Shown here piece after piece: positions 16,014 through 25,882 of a stretch of DNA of 64,000 bases. The DNA is from Paucilactobacillus suebicus DSM 5007 = KCTC 3549 (lineage in GTDB: Bacteria > Bacillota > Bacilli > Lactobacillales > Lactobacillaceae), in contig NZ_AZGF01000008.1 of assembly GCF_001434475.1 (NCBI RefSeq), forward strand, positions 44,795-108,794, in the 5' to 3' direction. Below the pieces are notes generated by a model. That model was not told the DNA's origin. It did no database searches and was given only the letters and a program-made list of their open reading frames with translations. The translations under genes and the position numbers were made by a program. Every line of letters begins with the position of its first letter. Positions within the stretch are counted from its first letter, which is position 1.

Positions 16014-17210
16014 TTAGATATCTAGATCATGGCTACTGCCAAAGTTACTGTGACTCTTAATTGCCTTATTCAGTAAAATCACCATGACCAATGCTATCAG
16101 TGCATAGACAGCCGCGCCAAACCCAATATTGTGGACACCGGCCATATCAACCATCGTTGATGAAGTCGCTGATCCTAATGAAATACCAAAATTAAAGAAG
16201 ATTGAGTTCAACGATGACGCCAGCACAATTGATTGTGGATAATCTTGCTCCGCAACGTTCAAAAAATGTAATTGAATTGGCGAATTGAGCATTGATGTAA
16301 TTAGACTGAGCACTAATAACACCAGTAGTCCTGGAATTTGCAGATGAAGTGTAAATGGCAAAACCGCTAAAAGAATAATTTCTGCGACATACACTCCGGG
16401 CATCTTTCTTAGCCCACCGTGTGAGGCAATTTGGCCAGATAATTGATTGCTGAAAATGCTCATTAATCCTAGTAAAAATAGTAGCCAATTAAGTGAATTC
16501 AAACTAAAGCCCAATTCTGTGGTTAACAGCGGTCTGATGTATGTGTAATACCCGTACATCGTTGCTGCACCAAATAAAACCAAAATGACTCCCAGATATA
16601 TGCGAGAATCCTTCATTAAAGTTAATTGATTACGCATTGAGCCACTAACTTGTTTTATATCTCGTGGTAACAGGAGGAAAAGCAAAACGAGTGTGATCAC
16701 ACTGATCACCGTGACAATCAAGAACGCATTTCGCCAGCCATACGCAGTACTAATCGCAGTACCGATTGGCACACCAAAAACCGATGCAATACTAAACCCT
16801 GAAAAGATCCACGAAATTAACGCTGGTCGTTTTTCACGGGGAGCCACACTGCTCGCAAACGTCATGATTAAAGAAATAATGGAACCAGCCAAGGCCGCCG
16901 TTAGCATCCGCGCCAAAATCAGTGTGAAATAGTTGGGCGCTAATCCCGTTGCGGTATTACCGATTAAAAAGATCACCATTAAGACCATCAGCGTTTTGAA
17001 CCGATTGAAGTTATTGGTAAACATTGTAATTAATGGCGTACTAATCGCATAAACGGTCGCGAAAATAGTCACCAAATAACCAACAATGGCAATGGAAACA
17101 TTGAATTGGTGGGCAATATCGGAGATAATCCCGATCATAATAAACTCGTTGCAACCGAGCATAAAGGCCGTAAGAACAAAAACAATTGATTGTAGACGAT
17201 ACTTATTCAT
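16014..17210 (-). CDS. MFS efflux transporter (DHA1, AraJ-like), copy 2
   Basis: About 398 residues, 12 predicted helices, DHA1-type major facilitator. It is a close paralogue of the adjacent upstream gene: both begin MNKYRLQ and share GCNEF, ISLIMTFA and NFGISLGSATSS blocks. The start is ATG 17210, which overlaps the upstream stop codon (ATGAATAA) and follows GAGAGGAG, so translation is coupled; an ATG at 17228 is out of register with that site. Substrate unknown; the family exports sugars, amino acids or drugs. Confidence 0.85.
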   Translation of the reverse strand: MNKYRLQSIVFVLTAFMLGCNEFIMIGIISDIAHQFNVSIAIVGYLVTIFATVYAISTPLITMFTNNFNRFKTLMVLMVIFLIGNTATGLAPNYFTLILARMLTAALAGSIISLIMTFASSVAPREKRPALISWIFSGFSIASVFGVPIGTAISTAYGWRNAFLIVTVISVITLVLLFLLLPRDIKQVSGSMRNQLTLMKDSRIYLGVILVLFGAATMYGYYTYIRPLLTTELGFSLNSLNWLLFLLGLMSIFSNQLSGQIASHGGLRKMPGVYVAEIILLAVLPFTLHLQIPGLLVLLVLSLITSMLNSPIQLHFLNVAEQDYPQSIVLASSLNSIFFNFGISLGSATSSTMVDMAGVHNIGFGAAVYALIALVMVILLNKAIKSHSNFGSSHDLDI

Positions 17211-18387
17211 GAGCACTCCTCTCGTCATGGCGTTTGATAACGCGATTTAATGTAATAGCAAAAATTAACGTCAGTGCGGCATACACTGCGGCTTCCAATG
17301 GTAACTTGTCCAGGCCAATCACATCAACCAGTGCTGAAGAGGTGGCCGAACCTAGTGAAATACCAAAGTTAAAGAAGATTGAACTTAACGACGATGCTAA
17401 TACCAGAGCTTGTGGATAGTCGCGTTCACCGACCGATAGAAAGTGGATTTGCATTGGTGCACTCTGAAGTGTATTGGTTGTGCCGAGAATCATTAAGAAC
17501 ACCAACCCAAGCCATTTGATACCCATCGTTAGTGGCATAATAACTAGCATAATCACAATGCTGACATAAACCCATGGAATACTTTTAAGACCGGCATGAT
17601 TTGCTAATTGACCAGATAATTGGTTACCAATAATATTCATAATGCCAATTAAGAACAGTAACCAATTCAGACTATCAACACTAAATCCAAGTCCAGTGGT
17701 AAGTAAGGGCCTGATATAAGTGTAATATCCATACAACGTAGCGGCGGAAAACAAGACCGTGATGACACTAATATAGATTCGTGGATCCTTTAATAGCACC
17801 AGCTGCTTTAGCATCGTACTTCTAACTTGTGGCACCTGTCTTGGTAATAGCCACGCAAGCAATACATAGGTGATGATTGTAATTCCTGAAATAATGATAA
17901 ATGTATACCGCCAGCCATAACTTGTACTAATCGTCGTTCCCAGTGGCACCCCAATAACTGAAGCGATGCTAAATCCGGAATAGATCCACGACACCAACAT
18001 TGCCCGTTTGTGGCGAGGCGCAATTGAATTAGCAAACGTCATGATTAATGAGATAATCGAACCGGCAACCGCCGCAGTAATCACTCGTGAAACCACCAGT
18101 GCAAAATAATTTGGTGCAAAGCCACTAAACGTATTACCAATAAAAAACACCGCCATCAACACCATCAGTGTTTTATATCGGTTAAATCGACTGGAATAGA
18201 CGGTTATCACAGGCGTACAAATGGCATACACCGTCGCAAAAACGGTAACCAAGTAACCGACTGTCGCAATGGAAACGTTGAACTGATTGGCGATATCCGA
18301 TAGTACCCCAACAACCATGAATTCGTTACAGCCCAACATAAAAGCCACCAAAACAAAGACGGTGGCCTGTAAACGATACTTATTCAT
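17203..18387 (-). CDS. MFS efflux transporter (DHA1, AraJ-like), copy 1
   Basis: 394 residues with 12 predicted helices. It is the first gene of a tandemly duplicated, overlapping pair with the gene at 16014-17210. ATG 18387 is preceded by a purine-rich GGGGGAGGGG site. The two copies have diverged throughout, so the duplication is not recent; the coupled expression leaves open whether they work as separate exporters or as a heterodimer. Substrate unknown. Confidence 0.85.
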   Translation of the reverse strand: MNKYRLQATVFVLVAFMLGCNEFMVVGVLSDIANQFNVSIATVGYLVTVFATVYAICTPVITVYSSRFNRYKTLMVLMAVFFIGNTFSGFAPNYFALVVSRVITAAVAGSIISLIMTFANSIAPRHKRAMLVSWIYSGFSIASVIGVPLGTTISTSYGWRYTFIIISGITIITYVLLAWLLPRQVPQVRSTMLKQLVLLKDPRIYISVITVLFSAATLYGYYTYIRPLLTTGLGFSVDSLNWLLFLIGIMNIIGNQLSGQLANHAGLKSIPWVYVSIVIMLVIMPLTMGIKWLGLVFLMILGTTNTLQSAPMQIHFLSVGERDYPQALVLASSLSSIFFNFGISLGSATSSALVDVIGLDKLPLEAAVYAALTLIFAITLNRVIKRHDERSAHE

Positions 18388-18610
18388 TTAGCCCCTCCCC
18401 CTTTCGAACATGAAACTTCCTATAACATCCTACTACATTTAGATCCCAGCTGATAGCAATAACATAAAATTATGAGGCAAAATTTTGTGAAAGCGGATAG
18501 AAGATTCTAATAATTTAATCTAGCTCTCATTTTATTCGTTTACTCGCGTATAAATATGGTTATAATGAGTTTGTAGCAATTATATAAGAGAGATTTAAAG
18601 GAGAAGGATT

Positions 18611-19102
18611 ATGGAATCAAGTTATTCGGTGAAACGCGTGATCATCCCCGCCATGCTGGTGGCGGTGACCGTTGCTATTTCACGTATGTTTATTATTCCG
18701 GTACCAATGACTCACGGATATATCAATCTGTGTGATGCCGGCATTGCTATTGCAGCTATCCTATACGGGAAACGGGATGGCCTGATTGTGGGCGGCTTAT
18801 CAGGATTCTTACTTGACCTGATATCCGGTTACGCCAACTATATGTTTTTTTCACTCATTGTCCACGGACTTGAGGGATTCATTTTCGGTTGGTTAGGTTA
18901 CAATAAGAGTCGCAAGATGCAAATCTTAGCCATGGTACTGGGTGCCGCCTTCATGGTATTTGGGTATTTTGTCACAGACAGCATTTTATACAAAATTCCA
19001 ACTGGGTTAGCCGGTGTACCAATGAACATCGTTCAAGGAATCGTTGGCGTTGTAATTGGTTTACCACTGGGATTACGACTAAAAAAGACTTTAAAATTAT
19101 AA
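18611..19102 (+). CDS. ECF transporter S-component (vitamin B6-type candidate)
   Basis: 163-residue hydrophobic protein with about six helices and a short KR-rich C-terminus, the form of an ECF substrate-binding S-component. The PMTHGYINLCDAGI and SGFLLDLISGY segments resemble the HmpT/PdxU group. The next gene encodes a pyridoxal-type kinase, so pyridoxine or a related B6 vitamer is the likeliest substrate; hydroxymethylpyrimidine is the alternative. The shared energising module (EcfA, EcfA', EcfT) is not in the window. Confidence 0.75.
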   Translation: MESSYSVKRVIIPAMLVAVTVAISRMFIIPVPMTHGYINLCDAGIAIAAILYGKRDGLIVGGLSGFLLDLISGYANYMFFSLIVHGLEGFIFGWLGYNKSRKMQILAMVLGAAFMVFGYFVTDSILYKIPTGLAGVPMNIVQGIVGVVIGLPLGLRLKKTLKL

Positions 19103-19128
19103 TTTTAGATTTACGTTAACGCCCGCAA

Positions 19129-19180
19129 GGCTATCTGGATGTGAACTGTATTACAGTCCCCAGCTAGATAGTCTTGTTTT
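19129..19180 (+). terminator. Hairpin between S-component and kinase genes
   Basis: CTATCTGG pairs with CCAGctAGATAG, with ACTGT/ACAGT inside, followed by TCTTGTTTT. It lies directly before the kinase ribosome site, so it may be a leaky terminator that tunes the downstream gene. Confidence 0.6.
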
Positions 19181-19208
19181 CATGATTTCACCAAAGGAGC
19201 GAGATGAT

Positions 19209-20057
19209 ATGTCTCACCAACAAACATCACCATTTATGGTGGCACAGGACTTGTCGGCAGTCAGCACCCTTTCAATGGGTGTCTCAGTACCAATTTTGTC
19301 GGCCTTCGGTCAGCCCCTAGCCATCTTACCGACCAGTCTATTGTCGACACAAACCGAAGAATTTGGTACACCTGCTAAAATAGAATTATCCGACTTTTTA
19401 CCTCGTGCTTTACAGCATTGGCAAGAACAACAGATCCAGATTAGTGGTGCACTGACTGGTTATTTAGGTTCTAACCGCATCATTGACCAATTAGCTGAGG
19501 TAATTACACGACATCCCCGTAACCTAATAGTTGTTGACCCAGTAATGGGTGATCAAGGATCCCTGTACCCGCAGTTGCCATCTGATTATCCTGAGCACAT
19601 GCGCAAATTCATCAGAGCTGCCGATGTGATCGTCCCTAATTTGACCGAAGCGCAGTTTTTGACTGGGTTGTCCACAAACCAAATCAACACTGTAGATCAA
19701 ATACTGCCATTGTTAAATGCCCTTCAAAAATTACTCAAACCGCAGGCACACGCTGTTATTACTGGCATTGTACTTTCAAACAAAGTGGGCTGTGCTTGGA
19801 TCAACGATAACGGTCAAGTTCAATTCGTTGGTAGGCCAATCTTATCAGGTCACTTCTACGGTAGCGGAGACGTATTTGCATCATTACTAACTGGCTACTT
19901 GCTAAATGAAGAACCTCTGCCACAGGCGATCAGGTTAGCCACGAGCAGAACCTTTATCGCACTTCAAGAAACCAGTCAATCTGACATTCCACGTAAATTT
20001 GGTATTCGTTTAACCAAATTAATTAATGATATTGCTTCATATACATCTAGAGATTAA
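19209..20057 (+). CDS. Pyridoxal/pyridoxamine kinase (PdxY-like)
   Basis: 282-residue ribokinase-fold kinase, predicted to phosphorylate pyridoxal or pyridoxine to the 5'-phosphate. Motifs: DPVMGDQGSLY in the middle, VPNLTEAQFLTG, and the C-terminal GHFYGSGDVFAS, where the anion hole and catalytic Asp (GSGD) sit. The start is ATG 19209, nine bases after AAAGGAG; an ATG at 19182 precedes that site. It pairs with the S-component as an uptake-and-trap module for vitamin B6. The 3' end overlaps the convergent macrodomain gene by 11 bases. Confidence 0.85.
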   Translation: MSHQQTSPFMVAQDLSAVSTLSMGVSVPILSAFGQPLAILPTSLLSTQTEEFGTPAKIELSDFLPRALQHWQEQQIQISGALTGYLGSNRIIDQLAEVITRHPRNLIVVDPVMGDQGSLYPQLPSDYPEHMRKFIRAADVIVPNLTEAQFLTGLSTNQINTVDQILPLLNALQKLLKPQAHAVITGIVLSNKVGCAWINDNGQVQFVGRPILSGHFYGSGDVFASLLTGYLLNEEPLPQAIRLATSRTFIALQETSQSDIPRKFGIRLTKLINDIASYTSRD

Positions 20058-20562
20058 TTTGAGTTAACGCATCTTGGTACGCAGCAAACGTTGTGTCGTC
20101 AAAGCACACCATTGTCACTTCAGTTACAGTCTTTGCTGTCTCCAAAAAATCACGAAGCGTTTCTGTCGCAATTTTCGCTGCTTGTGACAAAGGAAAGTGA
20201 AAAACACCGGTACTAATTGATGGGAAAGCCACCGTATGACAGTTGTTTTGTTCCGCAAGTGTCAAACTATTAAAGTAAGAATTGTGTAATAACTGTGCTT
20301 CGTTTTGATTTCCGCCATGCCAAATTGGTCCTGGAGTATGTATCACATATTTAGCCGGCAGCCGAAAACCAGCCGTGATTTTTGCTTCGCCAGTCTGCGC
20401 ACCGTGCAATTTCATCGTTGCAGCCAGTAGCTCTGGTCCCGCGGCTCGATGAATCGCCCCATCAACGCCTCCACCTCCTAATAAGGTAGTGTTTGCTGCA
20501 TTCACGATTGCGTCCACGTGCATGGTGGTGATGTCACCTTTAATTACCTTAATATTCGTCAT
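20047..20562 (-). CDS. Macrodomain protein (YmdB-like ADP-ribose hydrolase)
   Basis: 171 residues, a single macro domain. The ADP-ribose-binding features are visible: GDIT at residues 9-12, the NAANTTLLGGGGVDGAIH loop from about residue 21, and the SISTGVFHFP loop near residue 115. Family members remove O-acetyl groups or ADP-ribose. Target unknown. ATG 20562 follows GGAG; the gene is convergent with the kinase. Confidence 0.9.
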   Translation of the reverse strand: MTNIKVIKGDITTMHVDAIVNAANTTLLGGGGVDGAIHRAAGPELLAATMKLHGAQTGEAKITAGFRLPAKYVIHTPGPIWHGGNQNEAQLLHNSYFNSLTLAEQNNCHTVAFPSISTGVFHFPLSQAAKIATETLRDFLETAKTVTEVTMVCFDDTTFAAYQDALTQINL

Positions 20563-20688
20563 TAAAATCGTCTCCTTTACCGTTCTAATTGTATTCTAAC
20601 TTGGTATCGTTTACATGTAGATTTCCCAATTTTTACCTTGTTTCCGTATTTTTTCGGTGGTAACATTCAGTTATAAATTAAATCGCAA

Positions 20689-20815
20689 TTGCCTATATAA
20701 TGCCGCAATACGGGCGGTAAGTTTCTACCCAAAACCGTAAACTTTGGACTATAAGCAAACTGAGTTGGACTCTTTTTGCCTATGCATTAATGCAGGCAAA
20801 AGAGTCCTTTTTATT
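20689..20815 (+). ncRNA. Guanine-class purine riboswitch with terminator
   Basis: Aptamer at about 20689-20758: P1 arms TTGC/GCAA plus TAT/ATA, then the conserved TATAAT, GGTAAGTTTCTACC, AACCGTAAA and GGACTATA blocks. The discriminating pyrimidine in GACTATA is C, giving guanine/hypoxanthine/xanthine specificity rather than adenine. The expression platform is a strong terminator, GGACTCTTTTTGCC paired with GGCAAAAGAGTCC (20767-20807), followed by TTTTTA. It lies in the leader of a xanthine permease, so purine excess should shut the gene off. Confidence 0.93.
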
Positions 20816-20844
20816 TTCAGACAATTGCACCTAGGAGGATTATT

Positions 20845-22200
20845 TTGAAAGCTGCTGTAACTCTTAGTGCGACTCATTCACAAGCACAGGCTAAATCTCG
20901 TGAGGTATCAACATGGAAAGCCATCATTTTAGGGATTCAACACCTATTGGCGATGTATTCTGGTGATATCTTAGTACCATTATTAATTGGTGGTGCACTT
21001 CACTTTAATTCTGCCCAAATGACCTATTTAGTTTCAGCAGATATCTTCATGTGTGGCATTGCAACACTGCTACAACTGCGCACCACCCCATTAACGGGGA
21101 TTGGTCTACCGGTTGTTTTAGGCTGTGCTGTCCAGGCAGTGTCACCATTAGAATCAATTGGTGGCACACTGGGGATTACTTACATGTATGGTGCGATTAT
21201 TTGTGCCGGCATCTTTGTATTCCTGATTGCCGGATTATTTGCTCGAATTAAAAATCTTTTTCCACCAGTTGTGACTGGTTCTCTAATTACTGTCATTGGT
21301 TTTACACTAGTACCAGTTGGCTTTCAAAATCTTGGTGGCGGCGATGTAACTGCCAAATCATTTGGTAGTGTTTCCAACCTAGCCATCGGTTTTATTACCA
21401 TTTTGATTATTATTGCTGTTAACGCATTTGCCAAGGGGTTCATTAAATCTATCGCCATTCTGATTGGAATCGTAGCTGGTTCATTAATTGCCGGAGCAAT
21501 GGGAATTGTTTCATTAAACCCAGTGGCGCAGGCTTCATGGTTCCACCTACCGCAATTCTTCTACTTTGGCGTACCAACTTTCAACACGTCTTCAATCGTG
21601 ACAATGATGCTAGTTTCAATCACCACCATGATTGAATCAACTGGGGTATACTTTGCGCTCAGTGACGTGACCGGGATGAAGTTAAAAACTAATGACTTGA
21701 AGCGTGGTTACCGTGCTGAAGGAATTGCCGCCGTTTTAGGTGGTTTGTTCAACACCTTCCCATACTCAACTTTTTCACAAAATGTCGGAGTACTGAAATT
21801 ATCTGGTGTTAAAACTCGTAAGCCTGTCTATTTCGCCGCCTTCTTCCTTGTTTTACTAGGACTCTTACCCAAGTTTGCGGCCATTGCCACGATTATTCCT
21901 TCAGCTGTCCTGGGAGGTGCAATGATCGTCATGTTTGGTATGGTCGGTGTTCAAGGCATTCAGATCTTGAAGAAGGTTGACTTCTCCAAGAACAGCAACT
22001 TAATGGTTGCTTCGATGTCGATTGGTTTGGGACTCGGTGTCACCGTTTATCCTCAAATCTTCCAGCACTTGTCTACAGAATGGCAGTTAATGTTGAGCAA
22101 CGGCGTGGTTGTTGGTAGCGTAACAGCCGTAATACTTAATTTGATTTTAAATCACGATTCATTTAAGAAGAACACCGCAAAACAAGAAGCTACTGAATAA
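20845..22200 (+). CDS. pbuX: Xanthine permease (NCS2)
   Basis: 451-residue NCS2 nucleobase:cation symporter with about 14 helices. It carries QHLLAMYSGDILVPLLIG near the N-terminus and TMIESTGVYFALSDVTG in the substrate-site half, as in PbuX-type xanthine carriers. The start is a TTG at 20845, six bases after AGGAGG; no ATG fits the ribosome site. Control by the upstream guanine-class riboswitch supports a purine substrate. Confidence 0.9.
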   Translation: MKAAVTLSATHSQAQAKSREVSTWKAIILGIQHLLAMYSGDILVPLLIGGALHFNSAQMTYLVSADIFMCGIATLLQLRTTPLTGIGLPVVLGCAVQAVSPLESIGGTLGITYMYGAIICAGIFVFLIAGLFARIKNLFPPVVTGSLITVIGFTLVPVGFQNLGGGDVTAKSFGSVSNLAIGFITILIIIAVNAFAKGFIKSIAILIGIVAGSLIAGAMGIVSLNPVAQASWFHLPQFFYFGVPTFNTSSIVTMMLVSITTMIESTGVYFALSDVTGMKLKTNDLKRGYRAEGIAAVLGGLFNTFPYSTFSQNVGVLKLSGVKTRKPVYFAAFFLVLLGLLPKFAAIATIIPSAVLGGAMIVMFGMVGVQGIQILKKVDFSKNSNLMVASMSIGLGLGVTVYPQIFQHLSTEWQLMLSNGVVVGSVTAVILNLILNHDSFKKNTAKQEATE

Positions 22201-22231
22201 TCTTTCTAATTATTAATGTACGCACTTTATC

Positions 22232-22271
22232 AAAAAAAACGTTCGAACCTTAACAATTCGAACGTTTTTTT
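22232..22271. terminator. Bidirectional terminator
   Basis: AACGTTCGAA pairs with TTCGAACGTT, flanked by A-run on the left and T-run on the right. It serves both pbuX and the convergent DHA2 gene whose stop is at 22273. Confidence 0.92.
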
Positions 22272-22272
22272 A

Positions 22273-23703
22273 TTAAGCAGCCTGTCTTTTAGCCCTTCGT
22301 GCACTCCAATATCGGTACGTCACAATCAACAGTGCCACCACCGAAATTAAGGCACCGACAATAAATGAAATGGAAAAGGCCTTCACAAAAGATGATCCCA
22401 ATGCTGGTGTAATATGCTGCACTCCTGGCAATTGTGCAAATAGCATCACTGACGCAGCACTAATACCAATAGTCATTCCGAAAGTTCGTGCAAATGAATT
22501 GAACGAACCAGCTACGCCAGACAAACTCTTATCAACCGTGCCCATTGTAATTGCATTGTTTGGTGATAGAAACATTGCCATTCCCACCCCGTTAGCAATA
22601 ATTGGTATCAAAATACTGAGTAAACTGGCGTTCTGTGAGTAGGTAGCATACCCTAATTGAGACAGCAACAAGACGATTAAGCCAAACATAGTCAATAAAT
22701 TTCGATTCATACGATCAGCCAAATAACCAGTAATTGGCGTCACAAGAATCATTGCAGCCGGCTGACCAATCATAATCAGCCCACTCGCAAACGCTGAATA
22801 GCCGTCAAAACTTTGCAGATAGAATGGCAATAAAATGTTTGAAATTGCATTGACTAAATTAACCAAAAACAGCGCACTGATCGACACCAAAAAAGCTTCA
22901 TTGCGCGCAATGGATGGATCAATCCACGGGCTTTTTGACAAATCATCCTGTACAAATGCGAATATCGTAATCACTAGGCCAACCATCAGAACGCCCAACC
23001 CCATCAAATAATTATGATTAGCAGCCGTAAAAAACGAACTACTTAAAAAGAAAATAATTACGCCGATGGTGAATAAGATTTGCCCAGTCCAATTAGCGAC
23101 TTTCAACTGTGATTTAATATTTTGCCACGATTCTTTAGGAATTGGTAATGCTTTGCACCCAAATAGCAGTACAACCAACCCAATCGGTACGTTTAATAGA
23201 AAAATCCAACGCCATGAAAGTACCGACAGCACAAAGCCACCGACTGCTGGTCCTGAGATGGCTCCTGCAGATATAAACACTGAGATCATCGACAATGCTT
23301 CTGCCCGATGCTGGTCATCAAACGATTCAGTCACAATTCCCATTGAATTGGCCATAATCATCGCAATGCCAATTGACTGGACAACACGGCCACAAATCAA
23401 AACAGTAAAGTTTGGCGCAAATCCGTTAATTGCGGACCCAATTAGGAAAATACTGCCACCGTTAATAAAAACGTAGTCCTTTGAAAACAGATCACCCATA
23501 TGACCGAATAACACCAACAGACAGGTTGTACCAATCAGACCGGCCTGCACAACCCATGTCGACATACTATTAGAAATATTCAAATCTAACGAAATTTTAG
23601 GTAATGCCAAATTGATGCTTGATCCAGCTAAGCTAGTCAAAAAAGAAAATAATCCCAAGACAATTAAAGTTCGGGTACTCCCCTTATGTGTCTCTGCTTT
23701 CAT
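22273..23703 (-). CDS. MFS multidrug exporter, DHA2 (EmrB/QacA type)
   Basis: 476 residues with about 14 predicted helices, the DHA2 layout. Motif A-like GHMGDLFSKD follows helix 2, and the GRVVQSIGIAMIMANSMGIV segment and motif C region (AISGPAVGG) are typical of proton-driven drug antiporters. ATG 23703 follows a GGGGGG stretch. It is monocistronic, with no adjacent regulator, so its inducer and substrate cannot be guessed. Confidence 0.88.
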   Translation of the reverse strand: MKAETHKGSTRTLIVLGLFSFLTSLAGSSINLALPKISLDLNISNSMSTWVVQAGLIGTTCLLVLFGHMGDLFSKDYVFINGGSIFLIGSAINGFAPNFTVLICGRVVQSIGIAMIMANSMGIVTESFDDQHRAEALSMISVFISAGAISGPAVGGFVLSVLSWRWIFLLNVPIGLVVLLFGCKALPIPKESWQNIKSQLKVANWTGQILFTIGVIIFFLSSSFFTAANHNYLMGLGVLMVGLVITIFAFVQDDLSKSPWIDPSIARNEAFLVSISALFLVNLVNAISNILLPFYLQSFDGYSAFASGLIMIGQPAAMILVTPITGYLADRMNRNLLTMFGLIVLLLSQLGYATYSQNASLLSILIPIIANGVGMAMFLSPNNAITMGTVDKSLSGVAGSFNSFARTFGMTIGISAASVMLFAQLPGVQHITPALGSSFVKAFSISFIVGALISVVALLIVTYRYWSARRAKRQAA

Positions 23704-23835
23704 TTTGATCCCCCCAATTAGTAGAATGCAGATAACTACGGGATAATATTCAAAGATATGCAGGAACTTTCATTCCTGCAACATCTTTTCGGCTTAATCA
23801 TTACAAATTAATCGAGAGGTGACGTTCAATTATGT

Positions 23836-25737
23836 TTACCAGATATTAACGCGCTTATCTGGATCCATATACATCTTATCGCCGGGTTTGATATTAAACT
23901 CAGAGTAGAAATCAGCCAAGTTTTGTACCTGAACATTGGCACGTAGCTTAGCAGGCGCATGCACATCAATCGAAAGTAATAACTGCATGTACTGTGTTGT
24001 AGCTTTCATACGCCAAATTGTTGCCCAGTTAATGAAGAATCCACGAATATCAACATCGTCTTCAGACTTGGCAGCTTCGAGTGCACAACTTAAGCCACCA
24101 CCATCAGCAATATTTTCCGACACAGTGAGTTTACCATTTACTTTTTGGTCAGCGAACTCGATCCCATCAAACTCATCAATCATTTTCTGTGACAATTGTT
24201 TAAATTGAGCATAATCCTCGTCCGTCCACCAGTTGTTCAAGTTACCATATTCGTCAAACAATGAACCGTTATTATCAAACGCATGTGAAATTTCGTGTGC
24301 AATTACCGCACCAATACCACCGTAATTTTGACTGCTACCCTGCTTAAGACTGTAGAACGGCGCCTGTAAAATGGCGGCAGGGAACACGATAATATTTTTA
24401 AATGGGTGATAGTACGCATTAACGGTTGCCGCACTCATTTCCCAGCGATCACGATCGACTGGTTGGTTCCACTTACCAAACATATCCTCAGTCATCACGC
24501 GAGTCATGTTGATCGCGTTATCAAGTAAGGTTTGCGATTCATCAACGTGTAATTTGGCATATAGTGGATCAATCTTGTCAGGATAACCAACTTGGATGCC
24601 TAACTTGTTGAGCTTCACGATTGCCTTATCGCGGGTGGCTTTACTCAACCATGTATTGTTGGCCAATCGATTTTGGTAAACACTGATCATTTTTTCGACC
24701 ATGCCACGAACATCAGCCTTAGCTGTCTCACCAAAATACTTACGTCCGTAGTAATCACCGACAACTTGACCAAACATTCCCATTGCTAGGTAATAAGCAA
24801 ACTTCTTTTGTTTCTTAGGTGCTTTACTACCAGATAGTGCCCGACTATATTCACCAGAAATCACACGCAAATCATCAGTTAAGTAACTACTCAAGCCATA
24901 AACAGTCTTGACGATCATCCAGCTCTTAAATGCGGCAAAATGATCATCACTCATCACTTCGTCAAAAGCATCGACAAACTTAGGCTCCATCACAATCAAT
25001 TTTTCAGGCTTGGCACCAACTAGTTCTTGAATAACAGCGCCAAGATCTAACTGCTGACTGTGGGCTGTAAATTCATCAAAGGTCTGTGGATTATACATTT
25101 TGCTATAATCAGCGGATTCTTCAGCACTCTTCACGTGTGGCACTAGTAGCCGATCAAATGTCAGTGTATCGTCAATCAGCTGCTTAGTCTTAGCGTCATC
25201 ATAACCCATTGCATTCAGCAACTTGGTCATCATCGAACTAAATATCTTTAATAATGTATCTGCCTGTGGGTTACCATCAGCGTAATACGTCTTATCTGGC
25301 AGGATTAAATTTGGTGCTGCGATAAACAGGGCATTAATTTGTGCATTCTTCATATCAGCATCAATATCAAATCCGAGTGGGCTTGGCAATCCAGCTAGTA
25401 GCCATTCACTCCAGTGCTGTTGAAAATCAGCATACGAATTCATTTGTTCGATTGGAGCAACCAACTTTTTCAGTGGCGCAGTCTGTTCTTGATCACGACG
25501 GTCAAAATCGCGTGCCAGACGATAGTACTTTAAAAATTCTTGTAACAATGGGGTTTGTGCATCAATTTTGCCATCTAATTCGTCAAAATCACCCATTAAT
25601 TGTTTATCAATTTCATCGACAAGGTCGTTAAAACCACCAGTCGCGGGCTTATCATCGGGAATCTTGGCCGTTTTTATCCAGTCACCGTTCACCGCCTCAT
25701 ATAGATCATCTTTAATCAATGCTTCGTTAATTGCCAT
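23836..25737 (-). CDS. pepO: Neutral oligoendopeptidase PepO (M13)
   Basis: 633-residue zinc endopeptidase of the neprilysin family, cytoplasmic in lactic acid bacteria (no signal peptide). The zinc motif HEISH is near residues 479-483, with the third ligand in ENIADGGG near 542. The FPAAILQAPFY stretch precedes the catalytic motif and the chain ends RVNIW, as usual for M13. It degrades medium-sized peptides taken up by Opp systems. A weak palindrome (GCAGGAA/TTCCTGC, 23760-23779) lies downstream without a clear U-run. Confidence 0.95.
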   Translation of the reverse strand: MAINEALIKDDLYEAVNGDWIKTAKIPDDKPATGGFNDLVDEIDKQLMGDFDELDGKIDAQTPLLQEFLKYYRLARDFDRRDQEQTAPLKKLVAPIEQMNSYADFQQHWSEWLLAGLPSPLGFDIDADMKNAQINALFIAAPNLILPDKTYYADGNPQADTLLKIFSSMMTKLLNAMGYDDAKTKQLIDDTLTFDRLLVPHVKSAEESADYSKMYNPQTFDEFTAHSQQLDLGAVIQELVGAKPEKLIVMEPKFVDAFDEVMSDDHFAAFKSWMIVKTVYGLSSYLTDDLRVISGEYSRALSGSKAPKKQKKFAYYLAMGMFGQVVGDYYGRKYFGETAKADVRGMVEKMISVYQNRLANNTWLSKATRDKAIVKLNKLGIQVGYPDKIDPLYAKLHVDESQTLLDNAINMTRVMTEDMFGKWNQPVDRDRWEMSAATVNAYYHPFKNIIVFPAAILQAPFYSLKQGSSQNYGGIGAVIAHEISHAFDNNGSLFDEYGNLNNWWTDEDYAQFKQLSQKMIDEFDGIEFADQKVNGKLTVSENIADGGGLSCALEAAKSEDDVDIRGFFINWATIWRMKATTQYMQLLLSIDVHAPAKLRANVQVQNLADFYSEFNIKPGDKMYMDPDKRVNIW

Positions 25738-25882
25738 TACTGATCCTCCAATCCTAATTTTCCTCCTAATTATACCTTTTACGGCGTACTTTTGACATTA
25801 TTTGCTCATTTGACCATTCATCGTTTTAGCGTAAAATAATCACCATCAGTTACGTAACTGAATACATAGAAGGAGTGATCAT

